Notes: generated by a model not told the origin, from the sequence alone. 58,920 nucleotides of DNA from Verrucomicrobiota bacterium (GCA_023383055.1 JAHDYP010000011.1:1-58920); one strand, 5' to 3'. Shown: positions 45,753 through 56,598, counted from the stretch's first letter. Translations and numbers: made by a program.

Positions 45753-46979
45753 ATGACATCCCGCGAACGCGTAAGGATTGCTTTAAGCCACCGAGTTCCC
45801 GACCGGGTGCCGATCGATTTCGGGGGGCATCGGTCGTCCGGGATCAGCGCGATGGCCTACGCCCGGTTGCGGCGGCATCTCGGCCTGGCTGAGCGGCCGA
45901 TCCGGGTTTATGACCTGATCCAGCAGTTGGCGGTGATTGACGACGACGTGCTGGATTTGTTCGGGGTCGATACGATCGAATTGGGGCGGGCGTTTGCCCG
46001 GGAGGCTGAACATTGGAAGGAGTGGACGCTGCCGGACGGGACCCCCTGTCAGATTCCGGTCTGGACCAATCCGGTTTGGGCGGACGGTCGTTGGCAGTTG
46101 CCGGCGAAGGATGGCCGTTCGATGGGCGAAATGATGCCAGGCACGATCTACTTCGAGCAGTCGTATCATCCCTTTTCCGACGAAGACGATCTGGATCACC
46201 TGTCCGAGGCAATGGAGACCGCGATGTGGACTTCGGTGAAGACTCCGCCGGGGCCGCTGGCGGGTGGTCCGGAGGGGCGGGAGCAGTTGCGCGCGGGGGC
46301 GCAGCGGTTGCGGTCGGAGACCGACCGGGCCGTGCTTGGTTTGTTTGGCGGGAACCTGCTCGAGATGGGGCAGGTGCTGTATGGTTTGGAGCGGTTTTTC
46401 CTGCTGCTGGCGGGCGAGCCGGAGCGGGCGCATGCCTTTCTGGATCGGCTGACGGCGTTGCACCTGGCGAATCTGGAGCGATTCCTGGCGGCGGTGGGGG
46501 ACCAGATCGACATCGTCTTGTTCGGTGACGATCTCGGATCGCAGCGGGGTCCGTTGATCTCCCCGGCGATGTACCGGGAGTTCTTCAAGTCGCGGCATGG
46601 GGCGATGTGGCGTCGGGCGCATGAGCTCAGCGAGGCGAAGGTCATGCTGCATTGCTGCGGCGGGGTGCGCGAACTCCTGCCGGATCTGATCGATGCCGGG
46701 TTGGACGCGATCAACCCGGTGCAGATCTCGTGTCGGGGGATGGAGCCGGCCGGGTTGAAGCGGGATTTTGGCGATCGGCTCGTCTTCTGGGGGGGCGGTT
46801 GTGATACGCAGTTGGTCCTGCGGCAGGGGACACCGGCGGAAACGCGCGAGCACGTCCGGCGGATGCTGGACCTGTGGTCGCCCGGGGGCGGGTATGTGTT
46901 CCAGCAAGTGCACAATGTGCTGGCCGATGTGCCGCCGGCGAACCTCGTGGCGATGCTCGAGGCGGTGAGGGAGGCTTGA
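45753..46979 (+). CDS. URO-D-superfamily protein, MtaA/CmuA-like methyltransferase
   Basis: 408 residues from the ATG at 45753 (MTSRERVRIALSHRVPDRVP); upstream in-frame starts would add unstructured sequence. The opening RVPDRVPIDFGGH and PGGGYVFQQVHNVLADVPPA near the end are typical of the uroporphyrinogen decarboxylase superfamily. A metal-site pattern is visible: VMLHCCGGVRELL at about 297-309 and GGGCDTQLVLRQGTPAE at about 347-363. In MtaA/CmuA methyltransferases His-x-Cys and a later Cys bind Zn and move methyl groups between corrinoids and thiols. No corrinoid protein gene is visible. True heme URO-D activity is less likely. The substrate is unknown. Confidence 0.84.
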   Translation: MTSRERVRIALSHRVPDRVPIDFGGHRSSGISAMAYARLRRHLGLAERPIRVYDLIQQLAVIDDDVLDLFGVDTIELGRAFAREAEHWKEWTLPDGTPCQIPVWTNPVWADGRWQLPAKDGRSMGEMMPGTIYFEQSYHPFSDEDDLDHLSEAMETAMWTSVKTPPGPLAGGPEGREQLRAGAQRLRSETDRAVLGLFGGNLLEMGQVLYGLERFFLLLAGEPERAHAFLDRLTALHLANLERFLAAVGDQIDIVLFGDDLGSQRGPLISPAMYREFFKSRHGAMWRRAHELSEAKVMLHCCGGVRELLPDLIDAGLDAINPVQISCRGMEPAGLKRDFGDRLVFWGGGCDTQLVLRQGTPAETREHVRRMLDLWSPGGGYVFQQVHNVLADVPPANLVAMLEAVREA

Positions 46980-47073
46980 AGCGTCGGGGGGCAAAGCCTC
47001 CGGGCGGCCGGTGCAACCGGCACGCGTCACCAACAGCAGTTGTCACGCATGCCGAGTACGGTATGCTCCGACG

Positions 47074-50000
47074 ATGATGCAGCGCGCGCGCAGCCGGGTT
47101 TTTGGCCTTATCCTCGCTCTATCGGTCGGTCTGACCTCAGGCCTGGGTGCTGAGCTGGTTCCGCCCGGCGCGTCGTGGCGTTTCCTGGCGGGCTACCAGG
47201 AGGCTACACCCTCCAACCCGGCCGCGTGGCGGGTCGTGGGGTTCGACGATGCGTCCTGGTCGGAGCTGCCCGCCCCATTCTGGTATGGGGATTCCCAGCC
47301 GCTGCCCGGCACCGAGCTCAACACCATGAACGGAAACTACACTTCCGTTTTCCTCCGCAAATCGTTTACGGTCGCCAACCCTGCGGGAGTCGAATACCTC
47401 GAGCTCGGCGCGCAGTCGGACGATGGATTCATCGCGTGGCTGAACGGGGTCGAGATCGCCCGATTCAACATGCCTCTCGGCGAGGTGGCCTACGATGGAA
47501 CCTCGCTGGGGGCGTTGCCCGAGCCCATTCCGTTCCAGACCTTCGCCGTCGCCAACCCGGGTGCCGCGCTCAACGAGGGGCTTAACGTCCTGGCGGTGCA
47601 CGCCTTCAACGCTTCGCGCAGTTCGAGCAGCGACTTTGTCATCCACGTTTCCTTGAGTGCGGATGCCGACATCGTTGCGCCGAGGGTGGACAACACCTTG
47701 CCCGAACCGTACCAGCCGCTGGCGATCCTCACCCGGATTGAAGTTGTTTTCAGCGAACCAGTGACGGGCGTCGATGCCGCCGACCTGCTGATCAACGGGG
47801 TCCCCGCGACCCAGGTGGTCGCGTTAACCGGCGCCAACTACCTCTTCACCTTTGCCGAACCCGCTCCCGGCACCGTGGCTGTCGCCTGGATTCCAAGCCA
47901 CGGCATCGTGGATCTTGCCCAAGACCCGAACCCGTTTGCCGGTGGCGCGTGGTCGTATCCGCTCGACCCCGGGCAATTGCCCGAGGGGCTGCACCTCAGC
48001 GAGTTCATGGCCGCCAACGATCGCACCATCGAAGACAGCTTTGGCGATCATTCCGATTGGATTGAGATCTTCAACGGCAGCAGCCAAACCGTCAGTCTCG
48101 AGGGCTGGAAACTCACCGACTCCGCCTCGAATCTCGGCAAGTGGTCCTTTCCGAAGATCAGCCTGCGCCCACTCGAATACCTCCTGGTCTTCGCCTCCGG
48201 CCGCAACCTAAGCAACCCCGCGGCTGAACTCCACACCAACTTCAAGTTGAGCCGGGAAGGCGGATATCTCGCCCTGGTCAGTCCCTCCGGCCGGATCGCC
48301 TCCGACTATGCACCCGTCTATCCGCCCCAGGAAACGGATGCCTCCTACGGCCGGGACCTCGGCGATCCACGGATCCTCGGATACTTTATCGAGCCGACCC
48401 CGGGCGGGCCCAATGCCTCGACTGGTGCCGGGTTCGCCCCGTCGGTCCGTTTCTCGGTGGACTCCGGGGCGTTCGCGCAGCCTTTCTCGCTCATCCTTTC
48501 GCCGGAGCCTTTGGCGGCGAATGTCCAGATCCGGTATACGCTCGATGGCAGCCCCGTTCACGAAGGCTCGACGCTTTACTCCGCCCCCATTCGCATCGGT
48601 GACACCACGCGCGTGCGCGCCCGCTGCTTTCAGCCGGGGCTTTGGCCCGGGCCGTCGCGCACCGGACTCTATTTCGCTCTGACGCCTGAGGCGGCTAATT
48701 TTGTCACGGACCTCCCCATCCTGGTGCTTCACAACGAAGGAGGCGGGGAAGTGCCGGCTTACTGGGATCAACCGGTCCTGGTTCAGACGTTCGAACCGGT
48801 CGATGGCGTGACGTCGCTCACGAACCGACCGACGCTTGCCAGCCAGGGCATTTTTCATCTCCGCGGTTCCAGCACGCTCTTTTATCCCAAAGGCAGTTTT
48901 TTTCTGGAGACCCAGGACGAGTTCGGCTTCGACCAGGCCGTCTCACTGCTTGGTCTGCCCAACGAGTCGGACTGGGTGCTCTATGCCCCCAACAACTTCG
49001 AACCTGTCTTGCTTCACAATCCCGTCGCCTTCGAGCTCAGCCGGCAGATGGGTCAATACGCTTCCCGCACCCGATTCGTGGTCGTCTTCCTGAACACCAC
49101 TGGCGGCGCGGTCCATTCCAGCCATTATCACGGCATTTACGTGCTCGAGGAGAAGATCAAAGTGGACCGGGATCGCGTCGCGATCGACAAACTGGGTTCC
49201 CGGGATCTGCAACCGCCCGAGGTCACGGGCGGTTACCTGCTCAGCGTCGATCGATCCGCCCCGGGCGAATGGCAGATCTACGCGGGCGACCAGAGTCTCA
49301 ATGTGCTCGACCCCGATTTCTGGGAGTTCATCTCCCCCGAGCGTGCCCCCCAATACGACTATCTGCAGAACTACCTGGACACCTTCTTCAACGTTCTCAC
49401 CGGCCCCAACTGGCGGGATCCCGTCTCCGGCTACGCCGCTTACATCGACGTCCCGGCCGCCATCGATCATCATCTCCATGGAGTGGTCACCTTCAATGTC
49501 GACGCCCTCCGCCTGAGCGGCTATCTCCACAAACCGCGCGAGGGCAAGATCGTCATGGGCCCGGTCTGGGATTTCGACCGCACCCAGGGCTCGACCGACG
49601 GCCGCGATTTCAACCCCCGACTCTGGCGTTCGCGGGTTGCCGATCGGGGCACGGACATGTTCAACGCTTCGGGCACCTACCACAATCCGTGGTATAGCCG
49701 GATGTTTCTCGACATCGATTTCTGGCAGCGCTGGGTGGATCGCTACCAGTTGCTTCGCGATTCAACCCTCTCGACTTCGAACGTTCATGCCGTCATCGAT
49801 ACCCTGGCCGGCCAGGTCCGCACCGAACAACCCCGCGAAGTCCTGCGCTGGGGCATCCGGCCGCGCTCCGGCCAGGTGACGGTCGATGGTTATACCCATT
49901 CCTTCTCGGGCACGTATGCCGGTGAGGTCGATTGGATGAAAACATGGTACACCGAGCGACTCGATTTTATCGACGACAACCTGCTTGCCCGCCCCCGCCT

Positions 50001-52497
50001 CAGCCTGCCGGCGGGGCTGGTCGCCAAAGGCGTGCTGCTGGCTCTCGCCACTGACGAACCCGGCACGATCTATTACACCCTGGACGGCTCCGATCCGCGC
50101 CTTCCTGGCGGCGAGCTCTCGAGAGCCGCGCGGCGCTACGCCGCGCCCATCGAGCTTTCGGCCAATGCCCACGTGGTCGCCCGGAACCTCAATCCGCAGC
50201 ACCGGAACCAAACCGGCCCGGGAGCGCCTCCACTTTCCACTCCGTGGTCCGGTCGCTCCGCCGCCACTTACGTGGTCGAGACCCCGCCCCTGGTCATCAC
50301 GGAAATCATGTATCATCCGGTCGGGGCCGCTGGCAGTTACGCCGACAACGACTTCGAGTTCATTGAACTGCTCAACCGCGGTTCGGAACCGCTCGCTCTT
50401 CCCGGGTTCCATTTTGCCGACGGCATCGCTTTCACCTTTGCCAGCAGCGGCCCGATCACCCAGTTGGCCCCGGGTGAAAGGGTGGTGCTGGTCAAAAACC
50501 TCGACGCGTTCCAGTCTCGTTATCCTCTCGTCACGCGTATCGGCGGCGTCTATTCCGGCAGCCTGGACAATGCGGGTGAACGACTTTCGCTCGTCGGGCC
50601 GCTCCTCGAACCGATCCTTGACTGCAAATACAACAATGCCTGGTATCGCGCCACGGATGGACTCGGTTTCTCCCTCGTGCTTCGCGACGAATCCGCCGCG
50701 TTGACGACCTGGGATGACGCTCGCGCCTGGCGCGCCAGCGGTCGGTCCGGCGGTTCGCCCGGCGCACCGGAACCTTCGTTGCCGGCCATCCCCCCGATCC
50801 TCATCACCGAAGCCCTGACCCACACTGACCCGCCCGACCAGGATTCGGTCGAGTTGCACAATCCCGGGGTCGACCCGGCCAGCGTCGGCGGTTGGTGGAT
50901 TACCGACGACCCGGAAATCCCGTTCAAATTCCAGATTCCGCCGGCCACCACCATCCCGGCCGGAGGGTTCCTCGTCTTTAACGAAACCCAGTTCACCAAC
51001 AGCCCCGGAGGCGGCTTCAGGCTGAGCTCGCTGGGCGATGCCGTTTACCTGTTCTCAACCGACGGCGGCACCCAGCTCACCGGGTATCACCACGGCTTCG
51101 ATTACGGGGCCGCCTTCAATCGCGTCCCGTTCGGCCGGCATGTGATCAGCACCGGCGCCGAACAGTTCGTTGCCCAGACGAGTCTCACGCTCGGCGCGCC
51201 CAACGCCGGCCCCAGGATCGGCCCCGTGGTTGTCAACGAGATCATGTTTGATCCGGCTCTGGTTTCGGGACCCGCCAACGCCGCGCTGGACGAATACCTC
51301 GAACTGCACAATCGCGCTTCGGTTCCCGTGACCCTTCACGATCCGTTGGCGCTTACGAATACCTGGCGCATCCGCGGCGGCATCGATTTCGATTTCCCGG
51401 TCGGGACCGTGATCCCTGCCAATGGCTACCTCCTCGTGGTGAGCTTCGATCCTTGGCTCGACACGGCCAAACTCGCCGCATTCCGTAATCATTACAGCCT
51501 GTCGCCCAGCACAACCGTGGTGGGGCCGTACGCCGGGCGTCTTGCCAACGAAGGCGATCGTGTGACCCTGCTGCAGCCCGACCAGCCTCAGGGACCGACC
51601 AGCCCGAGTCCGGGCTTGGTGCCGTATGTCCTCGTCGAGGCCGTTGAATACGAAGTGCTCCCGCCCTGGCCACCGGGCCCTTCGATCTCTCCGAAGTCTC
51701 TCCAGCGCCGCCACCCCGACTTGTTCGGCAACGATCCCGCCCATTGGGAGTCCGCGGCGCCGACCCCCGGGGCGGTGAATTCTTCGAGCGGCTCGCCCGA
51801 TAGCGACGGTGACACGCTCCCCGATATTTGGGAGTTGGCCAACCTCCTCGATCCGGAGGACCCACTCGGCGATCACGGCGCCTCGGGAGATCCCGATCTC
51901 GACGCCCTGGACAATCTCCAGGAGTGGATTGCCGGCACGCACCCGCGGATGGCGGACACCGACGGCGACGGGCTACTCGATGGCTGGGAGGTTCGCAATG
52001 GTTTGAACCCGCTCAACCGTTCCGGCGTGCACTCCGGTTCCGGCGATCCCGACCACGATGGCTTGTCCAACGCTGTGGAACAGGCCCACGGCACGAATCC
52101 CTGGAGCCCGGATTCGGACGCCGATCTCCTCAGTGACGCCTGGGAAATCGCCAATGGTCTCGATCCAAACGATCCCACCGGCATCCACGGCGCCGACGGC
52201 GATCCCGATCGGGACGGACTGTCCAACCTCCACGAGTACCTTGCGGGCACCCGGCCCCAGGATCCTGCGAGCGCGCTCAGCCTCAATCTGGAACTTCTGC
52301 CGGATGGCCGGCTTTATTTGCAGTTCAAGACCGTGGCCGGCCGCGCCTATCTGCTGCAGACTCGGACTGCTTTTGGCGACGCGTCATGGGTGACGCTCAT
52401 GGATGTTCCACCCTCGGCTGAAGACTCCGAGTTTCAACTCATCGGCGGCATTCAGAATGCCCCGGATCAGTTCTACCGTTTGGTCCTCAAACCCTGA
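47074..52497 (+). CDS. Very large secreted CotH-kinase / lamin-tail / TSP3 protein
   Basis: 1807 residues from the ATG at 47074, followed by a signal peptide (FGLILALSVGLTSGLGAE). Domains in order: a galactose-binding-like region (30-200), a Big-type beta domain (205-300), lamin-tail domain 1 (305-420, LHLSEFMAANDRT), a chitobiase C-terminal-like domain (470-545), a CotH kinase domain (about 575-970: SHYHGIYVLEEKIKVDRDRV, GPVWDFDRTQGSTD), a second chitobiase-like domain (990-1065, IYYTLDGSDPRLPGG), three more lamin-tail domains (1072-1480), then thrombospondin type-3 Ca-binding repeats (1572-1720, DTDGDGLLDGWEVRNGLNP). CotH of spore formers is a protein kinase; the conserved Lys and Asp are kept, so extracellular phosphorylation is plausible. 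The target is unknown. Confidence 0.9.
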   Translation: MMQRARSRVFGLILALSVGLTSGLGAELVPPGASWRFLAGYQEATPSNPAAWRVVGFDDASWSELPAPFWYGDSQPLPGTELNTMNGNYTSVFLRKSFTVANPAGVEYLELGAQSDDGFIAWLNGVEIARFNMPLGEVAYDGTSLGALPEPIPFQTFAVANPGAALNEGLNVLAVHAFNASRSSSSDFVIHVSLSADADIVAPRVDNTLPEPYQPLAILTRIEVVFSEPVTGVDAADLLINGVPATQVVALTGANYLFTFAEPAPGTVAVAWIPSHGIVDLAQDPNPFAGGAWSYPLDPGQLPEGLHLSEFMAANDRTIEDSFGDHSDWIEIFNGSSQTVSLEGWKLTDSASNLGKWSFPKISLRPLEYLLVFASGRNLSNPAAELHTNFKLSREGGYLALVSPSGRIASDYAPVYPPQETDASYGRDLGDPRILGYFIEPTPGGPNASTGAGFAPSVRFSVDSGAFAQPFSLILSPEPLAANVQIRYTLDGSPVHEGSTLYSAPIRIGDTTRVRARCFQPGLWPGPSRTGLYFALTPEAANFVTDLPILVLHNEGGGEVPAYWDQPVLVQTFEPVDGVTSLTNRPTLASQGIFHLRGSSTLFYPKGSFFLETQDEFGFDQAVSLLGLPNESDWVLYAPNNFEPVLLHNPVAFELSRQMGQYASRTRFVVVFLNTTGGAVHSSHYHGIYVLEEKIKVDRDRVAIDKLGSRDLQPPEVTGGYLLSVDRSAPGEWQIYAGDQSLNVLDPDFWEFISPERAPQYDYLQNYLDTFFNVLTGPNWRDPVSGYAAYIDVPAAIDHHLHGVVTFNVDALRLSGYLHKPREGKIVMGPVWDFDRTQGSTDGRDFNPRLWRSRVADRGTDMFNASGTYHNPWYSRMFLDIDFWQRWVDRYQLLRDSTLSTSNVHAVIDTLAGQVRTEQPREVLRWGIRPRSGQVTVDGYTHSFSGTYAGEVDWMKTWYTERLDFIDDNLLARPRLSLPAGLVAKGVLLALATDEPGTIYYTLDGSDPRLPGGELSRAARRYAAPIELSANAHVVARNLNPQHRNQTGPGAPPLSTPWSGRSAATYVVETPPLVITEIMYHPVGAAGSYADNDFEFIELLNRGSEPLALPGFHFADGIAFTFASSGPITQLAPGERVVLVKNLDAFQSRYPLVTRIGGVYSGSLDNAGERLSLVGPLLEPILDCKYNNAWYRATDGLGFSLVLRDESAALTTWDDARAWRASGRSGGSPGAPEPSLPAIPPILITEALTHTDPPDQDSVELHNPGVDPASVGGWWITDDPEIPFKFQIPPATTIPAGGFLVFNETQFTNSPGGGFRLSSLGDAVYLFSTDGGTQLTGYHHGFDYGAAFNRVPFGRHVISTGAEQFVAQTSLTLGAPNAGPRIGPVVVNEIMFDPALVSGPANAALDEYLELHNRASVPVTLHDPLALTNTWRIRGGIDFDFPVGTVIPANGYLLVVSFDPWLDTAKLAAFRNHYSLSPSTTVVGPYAGRLANEGDRVTLLQPDQPQGPTSPSPGLVPYVLVEAVEYEVLPPWPPGPSISPKSLQRRHPDLFGNDPAHWESAAPTPGAVNSSSGSPDSDGDTLPDIWELANLLDPEDPLGDHGASGDPDLDALDNLQEWIAGTHPRMADTDGDGLLDGWEVRNGLNPLNRSGVHSGSGDPDHDGLSNAVEQAHGTNPWSPDSDADLLSDAWEIANGLDPNDPTGIHGADGDPDRDGLSNLHEYLAGTRPQDPASALSLNLELLPDGRLYLQFKTVAGRAYLLQTRTAFGDASWVTLMDVPPSAEDSEFQLIGGIQNAPDQFYRLVLKP

Positions 52498-52673
52498 CGG
52501 AATTCGCTTGGGATATCGACGGACATTTCCTGCACGCAAGCGCAACCCCGACTGATTCGTTCGACATCCAGGAGACGCCGGTTGGCTTGGAAACCGATCC
52601 GCCGAAGCTGTCAATTTATAGGTGCGGCGTGAAACCGCTCATGCTACGGTGCGACCCGCAAACCATTAAAACC

Positions 52674-55600
52674 ATGAAGAATAAACGACTTCTCGGCCGT
52701 ACCAGTCTACTGGTGGGCCTGCTTGGGGCCTGGTTGGCTGCCTCGCCCAACGCGCACGCGGATTATGCCACCGTCGTGTCCGATTTGGGTCCGGTAGTTT
52801 ATTACCGTTTCAATGACCCCGATCCGGTGCCCACGGAGGACGTTGCGCTGAACCTCGGTTCGCTCGGCGAAGCCTTTAACGGCGAATACCAAGCGATGAG
52901 CGAGTCGCGGGGCGTGACCGGCGCGATCTTGGGCGACAGCGACAAAGCGGTGTCGATCAATGGCGCGGTCGGCCAGCAAGTCGTGGTGCCCTTTGCCCCC
53001 GAGGCCAATCCGAACGGGCCCTTTACGGTCGAAGTCTGGGCGCAGCCAGCCAACACCGAGGCCGGCAGCCGCGCGGTGGCCATCGCGATGGTGAATGGCC
53101 AAAACGCCGGCAATGCGGACGACCGCAGCGGTTGGTGTCTTCGCCAGAACGGCCTCGATTGGCAGATGTTACTCGGTTACGATTACTCGGATGGAGTGAC
53201 GTATTATGGAACCACCTTGACCGCGGCCAACTCGGTCACGGCTGGGGTCTGGCAGCACGTGGTCGCGGTCTACGACGGTTCGACCATCAGCCTGTATATC
53301 AACGGAAACCTGGCTGCCAGCGCGGCCCCTGCTTTCCCCATGCTCCCCAACACGGGGGCGCCCATCATTCTCGGCGATCGGGGTTTCACCGGCTGGGATT
53401 TCAACGGTTTGGTCGACGAATTCGCCGTTTATCCGACGGCGCTTTCCGCCGTGGTCGTGAAGGCCCACTACGATAACGCGCGGAATGCCGCGCGTCCCCA
53501 ACCCTATCCTGAAGTGGTCTTGCAGCAGAACCCCGTCGTTTATCTGCGGCTGGGTGAAGGTACGCTGGTGCTGCCGGTTGCTCGGAACAGCGGCAGCCTG
53601 GGTGCCACGGGCGACGGCACTTATTTCATCGGTACCGCCTCTGGAGTCACGGGACTGAACGGCGGCACCGCCGCCGGCTTCGAGTCGGACAACACCGCTT
53701 GCGCGTTCGACGGCGCGACCGGATTCGTCGGCACGACTCTGCAGAATCTCTTCGACGTGCCCAGGCTGACGTTGATGTGCTGGTTCAAACCTGATGGTAA
53801 CCAGCCGACTCGCACCGGTCTCTTTGGCCAGAACGACGTGATCGAACTCGGTTGGCACGATGCGCAGACGCAGTTTGGACCCTGGACGGCCAACGGCGGC
53901 TTTCCGGCGGCCAACCCGGCGCTGATCCAACCCGGACTGTGGAACCACTTCGCCGCGGTCGCCGATGGCACCACGTTCAAGGTGTTCCTGAACGGCGCTG
54001 AAGCCGCGAGTGCGGACAGTACGCAGGCGACTTTCGGGACGGCCGCCTTCAACTTCAACATCGGTGGCGGTGGCATCCTCGATGCCGGGGGGAACTTCTT
54101 CCGGGGGATGATTGACGAGGTGGCGGTTTTCAACAAGGCGCTCGAAGTCAGCCAGATTCAGGGCATCTACAACGCGGCGCTGCCGGCGATCATCGGGTTT
54201 GCTCGCACGCCCGCCGGTCTGATTTACGAAGGCGTCACGGTGACCCTCGAAGTTAAGGTCGCCGGCAATCCGCCGTTCAATTACCAATGGCGCAAGGATG
54301 GGACACCCCTGGCTGGCCAGAGCGGAGCGGTGCTCACCTTGACGAACGTTCAGTTGGACGATTCGGGCGACTATGACGTACAAGTGACCCAAGGGGAGAC
54401 AAGCTTGACCAGTCCGGTGGCCCCGCTGGAAGTGCAGGCCGCACCGCCCGCGATTGTGCGGGCGCCGACCTCGGCCCAACGGTTCATCAACGCGCAAGTA
54501 GCCTTTACCGTGGAAACCACCGGCAGCCAACCGCTCAGTTTTCAGTGGCAACGCGATGGCAATCCCATTCCGGGCGCTAACAGCGCCACGTTGCGCCTTA
54601 CCGATCTCCAACCGGGCGATGCGGGGGAGTACACCCTGGTGGTCAGCAACCCCCTGGGCAGCGACCAGGCGAGCGCCACCTTGAGCCTGGAAAGCCCGAC
54701 GAAATTCGCGGCGGCAGCAGTGGACCTGGGGCCGTATGGTTATTGGCCGCTCAACGAGACCTCCGGTACAACGGCGTTCGATTATTGGGGTGGACGGGAT
54801 GGCACGGCGAACAGCGGGGTCACGCGCGGCGTTGGCGGGCCCAGCGGCGCGACGCTGCCGGGCTTCGATGCGAACAACCAAGCCTACTCGTTCAACGGCA
54901 ACGGCGGGGAAGTGGTGATTCCCCCGTTGAATATCAACAAAGCAACCGTCACCATCGTGGCCTGGATCCGTCCCAACGGCGCCCAGGACGACTACGACGG
55001 CCTCGTCTTCAGCCGCGGCGGATCCACAGTTGCCGGTCTTGACTACCAGCAGGGCGGGCAGTTGGGTTACCACTGGAATGACGCGGAATGGGACTGGGGT
55101 TCCGAGTTGTCCCCGACCGACGGCGTGTGGAACTTTGTGGCGCTGGTGGTTGAACCGAGCCAGGCGACCATGTATTGGGACGATGGCCCCGGCTTGTTGA
55201 GTTACGCGAATATAGCGAACCATGACCCGGAGGCATTCGATGGCCCGCTGCGGTTTGGCGCCGATGGCAACGGCGCCCGCTTTTTCAACGGGGCCATCGA
55301 CGAAGTGGTGATCTACGACCGAGCGCTGTCAGAGACTCAGATCAGCGCATTACACGCCGCCGGTTTTGCGGGAACCTACGTGCCCACGCCGGTCCGGATT
55401 ATCGAGCAGCCCAAGTCAGAGACGATTCCGGCGGGCGGAAGCTATACGCTCAGTGGCAAGGCCGAGGGTAGCGTCCCGTTGACCTACCGATGGCAGAAGA
55501 ACGGGACCGATATCCCCGGCGCCACGCGCAGCAGCCTGACGTTTGCCACCGTGGCCGAATCCGACTCTGGCACCTACCAACTGTTCGTGACGCAAGGAAA

Positions 55601-56567
55601 CACCGTGGTCTCCACCACCCCGGCCACCCTGACCGTCAAGCCCCGTCCGGCTTACCTGGATCTCTCCGAGAATCTGGTGGTGCACCTGAAGTTCGATGGC
55701 GACTATCAGGATGCTTCAGGGCGTAACAACCACGGCACCCCCCTCGGCGGGCCGAGTCTGGTTGACGGCAAGATCGGGAGCGGCGCCCTGCGCTATGCAA
55801 CGGTAATGGCGGGGGACACGGTGGCGAGCGCCGGTTATGTTTCTCTCGGTTCGCCGGCTGATCTTCAATTCGGCGGCGCAACCAGCTTCTCGGTGGCCTT
55901 TTGGACCCGTTTCACCGGCAGCCCGGGAGACCTGCCGTTCCTCTGCAACAACGACGGCAGCTACGGGGGTGCCGGCTACACCTTCGCGCCTTCCTGGGAG
56001 ACCGGGAGTTGGTCGTGGAGCCTTAACGATGGTCCCGCCCCGCAGGATTGGCCCGGCGTCGTCGCGCAATATGGGGATGAGGCAGGTTATCCGAACGCGC
56101 TCAATGACGGCAATTGGCACCACCTGGTCTTTGTCGTCGATCGCGCCGGTGAGGTTGCGACCTACCTGGACGGCGCCAAGGTGCATGCCAAGTCGATTGC
56201 CGGGCTGGCTTTCAACTTGAACACCAGCATGGCTGTCACCATTGGCCAGGCCGGCGGTAATTACCCCGTCGCAGGGCAGTTCGACATCGACGACCTCGGC
56301 ATCTGGCGCGCGGTTCTGACCGACTACGACGCCCAGGCGATCTACATCGTCGGGCAAGAGCATGGCCGAAGCTTCGATACGACCGCTCCGGCCGAAGTTA
56401 CGATGCAGATCCGGCAGACCGCGGCTGGCGTTGAGGTTCTCTGGCCCAGCGGCACGCTTGAATCGGCCCCGGCAATCAGCGGTCCCTGGGGCACCGTTTC
56501 CGGGGCAAGCGCGCCGAGTCACACGGTCACCCCGAGCGATACCGCCCGGTTCTATCGCGTGCGCTAA
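52674..56567 (+). CDS. Large secreted LamG / Ig-like protein
   Basis: 1297 residues from the ATG at 52674, chosen because a signal peptide follows (TSLLVGLLGAWLAASPNAHA). Four LamG/concanavalin-like domains (about 60-260, 296-500, 683-900, 996-1233) carry the repeated pattern W-A-W-I/F-R, VWQHVVAVYDGSTISLYING, NGLVDEFAVYPTALS and GAIDEVVIYDRALSETQISA. Between them are three Ig-like domains (YQWRKDGTPLAGQSG, FQWQRDGNPIPGANS, YRWQKNGTDIPGATRS). The C-terminal 60 residues end TARFYRVR, the same module as in other exported proteins here. LamG folds bind glycans or proteins, so it is probably a surface adhesin or structural protein. It follows the CotH gene and ends at a strong terminator. Confidence 0.9.
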   Translation: MKNKRLLGRTSLLVGLLGAWLAASPNAHADYATVVSDLGPVVYYRFNDPDPVPTEDVALNLGSLGEAFNGEYQAMSESRGVTGAILGDSDKAVSINGAVGQQVVVPFAPEANPNGPFTVEVWAQPANTEAGSRAVAIAMVNGQNAGNADDRSGWCLRQNGLDWQMLLGYDYSDGVTYYGTTLTAANSVTAGVWQHVVAVYDGSTISLYINGNLAASAAPAFPMLPNTGAPIILGDRGFTGWDFNGLVDEFAVYPTALSAVVVKAHYDNARNAARPQPYPEVVLQQNPVVYLRLGEGTLVLPVARNSGSLGATGDGTYFIGTASGVTGLNGGTAAGFESDNTACAFDGATGFVGTTLQNLFDVPRLTLMCWFKPDGNQPTRTGLFGQNDVIELGWHDAQTQFGPWTANGGFPAANPALIQPGLWNHFAAVADGTTFKVFLNGAEAASADSTQATFGTAAFNFNIGGGGILDAGGNFFRGMIDEVAVFNKALEVSQIQGIYNAALPAIIGFARTPAGLIYEGVTVTLEVKVAGNPPFNYQWRKDGTPLAGQSGAVLTLTNVQLDDSGDYDVQVTQGETSLTSPVAPLEVQAAPPAIVRAPTSAQRFINAQVAFTVETTGSQPLSFQWQRDGNPIPGANSATLRLTDLQPGDAGEYTLVVSNPLGSDQASATLSLESPTKFAAAAVDLGPYGYWPLNETSGTTAFDYWGGRDGTANSGVTRGVGGPSGATLPGFDANNQAYSFNGNGGEVVIPPLNINKATVTIVAWIRPNGAQDDYDGLVFSRGGSTVAGLDYQQGGQLGYHWNDAEWDWGSELSPTDGVWNFVALVVEPSQATMYWDDGPGLLSYANIANHDPEAFDGPLRFGADGNGARFFNGAIDEVVIYDRALSETQISALHAAGFAGTYVPTPVRIIEQPKSETIPAGGSYTLSGKAEGSVPLTYRWQKNGTDIPGATRSSLTFATVAESDSGTYQLFVTQGNTVVSTTPATLTVKPRPAYLDLSENLVVHLKFDGDYQDASGRNNHGTPLGGPSLVDGKIGSGALRYATVMAGDTVASAGYVSLGSPADLQFGGATSFSVAFWTRFTGSPGDLPFLCNNDGSYGGAGYTFAPSWETGSWSWSLNDGPAPQDWPGVVAQYGDEAGYPNALNDGNWHHLVFVVDRAGEVATYLDGAKVHAKSIAGLAFNLNTSMAVTIGQAGGNYPVAGQFDIDDLGIWRAVLTDYDAQAIYIVGQEHGRSFDTTAPAEVTMQIRQTAAGVEVLWPSGTLESAPAISGPWGTVSGASAPSHTVTPSDTARFYRVR

Positions 56568-56598
56568 ACCCGGTTCGCCGACTTGGCTTCATCTTCGC

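Noticed and set aside
53169..55223. Minus-strand frame of 684 codons
   Set aside because: It is antisense to the LamG/Ig protein, which has clear repeated domains and a signal peptide.
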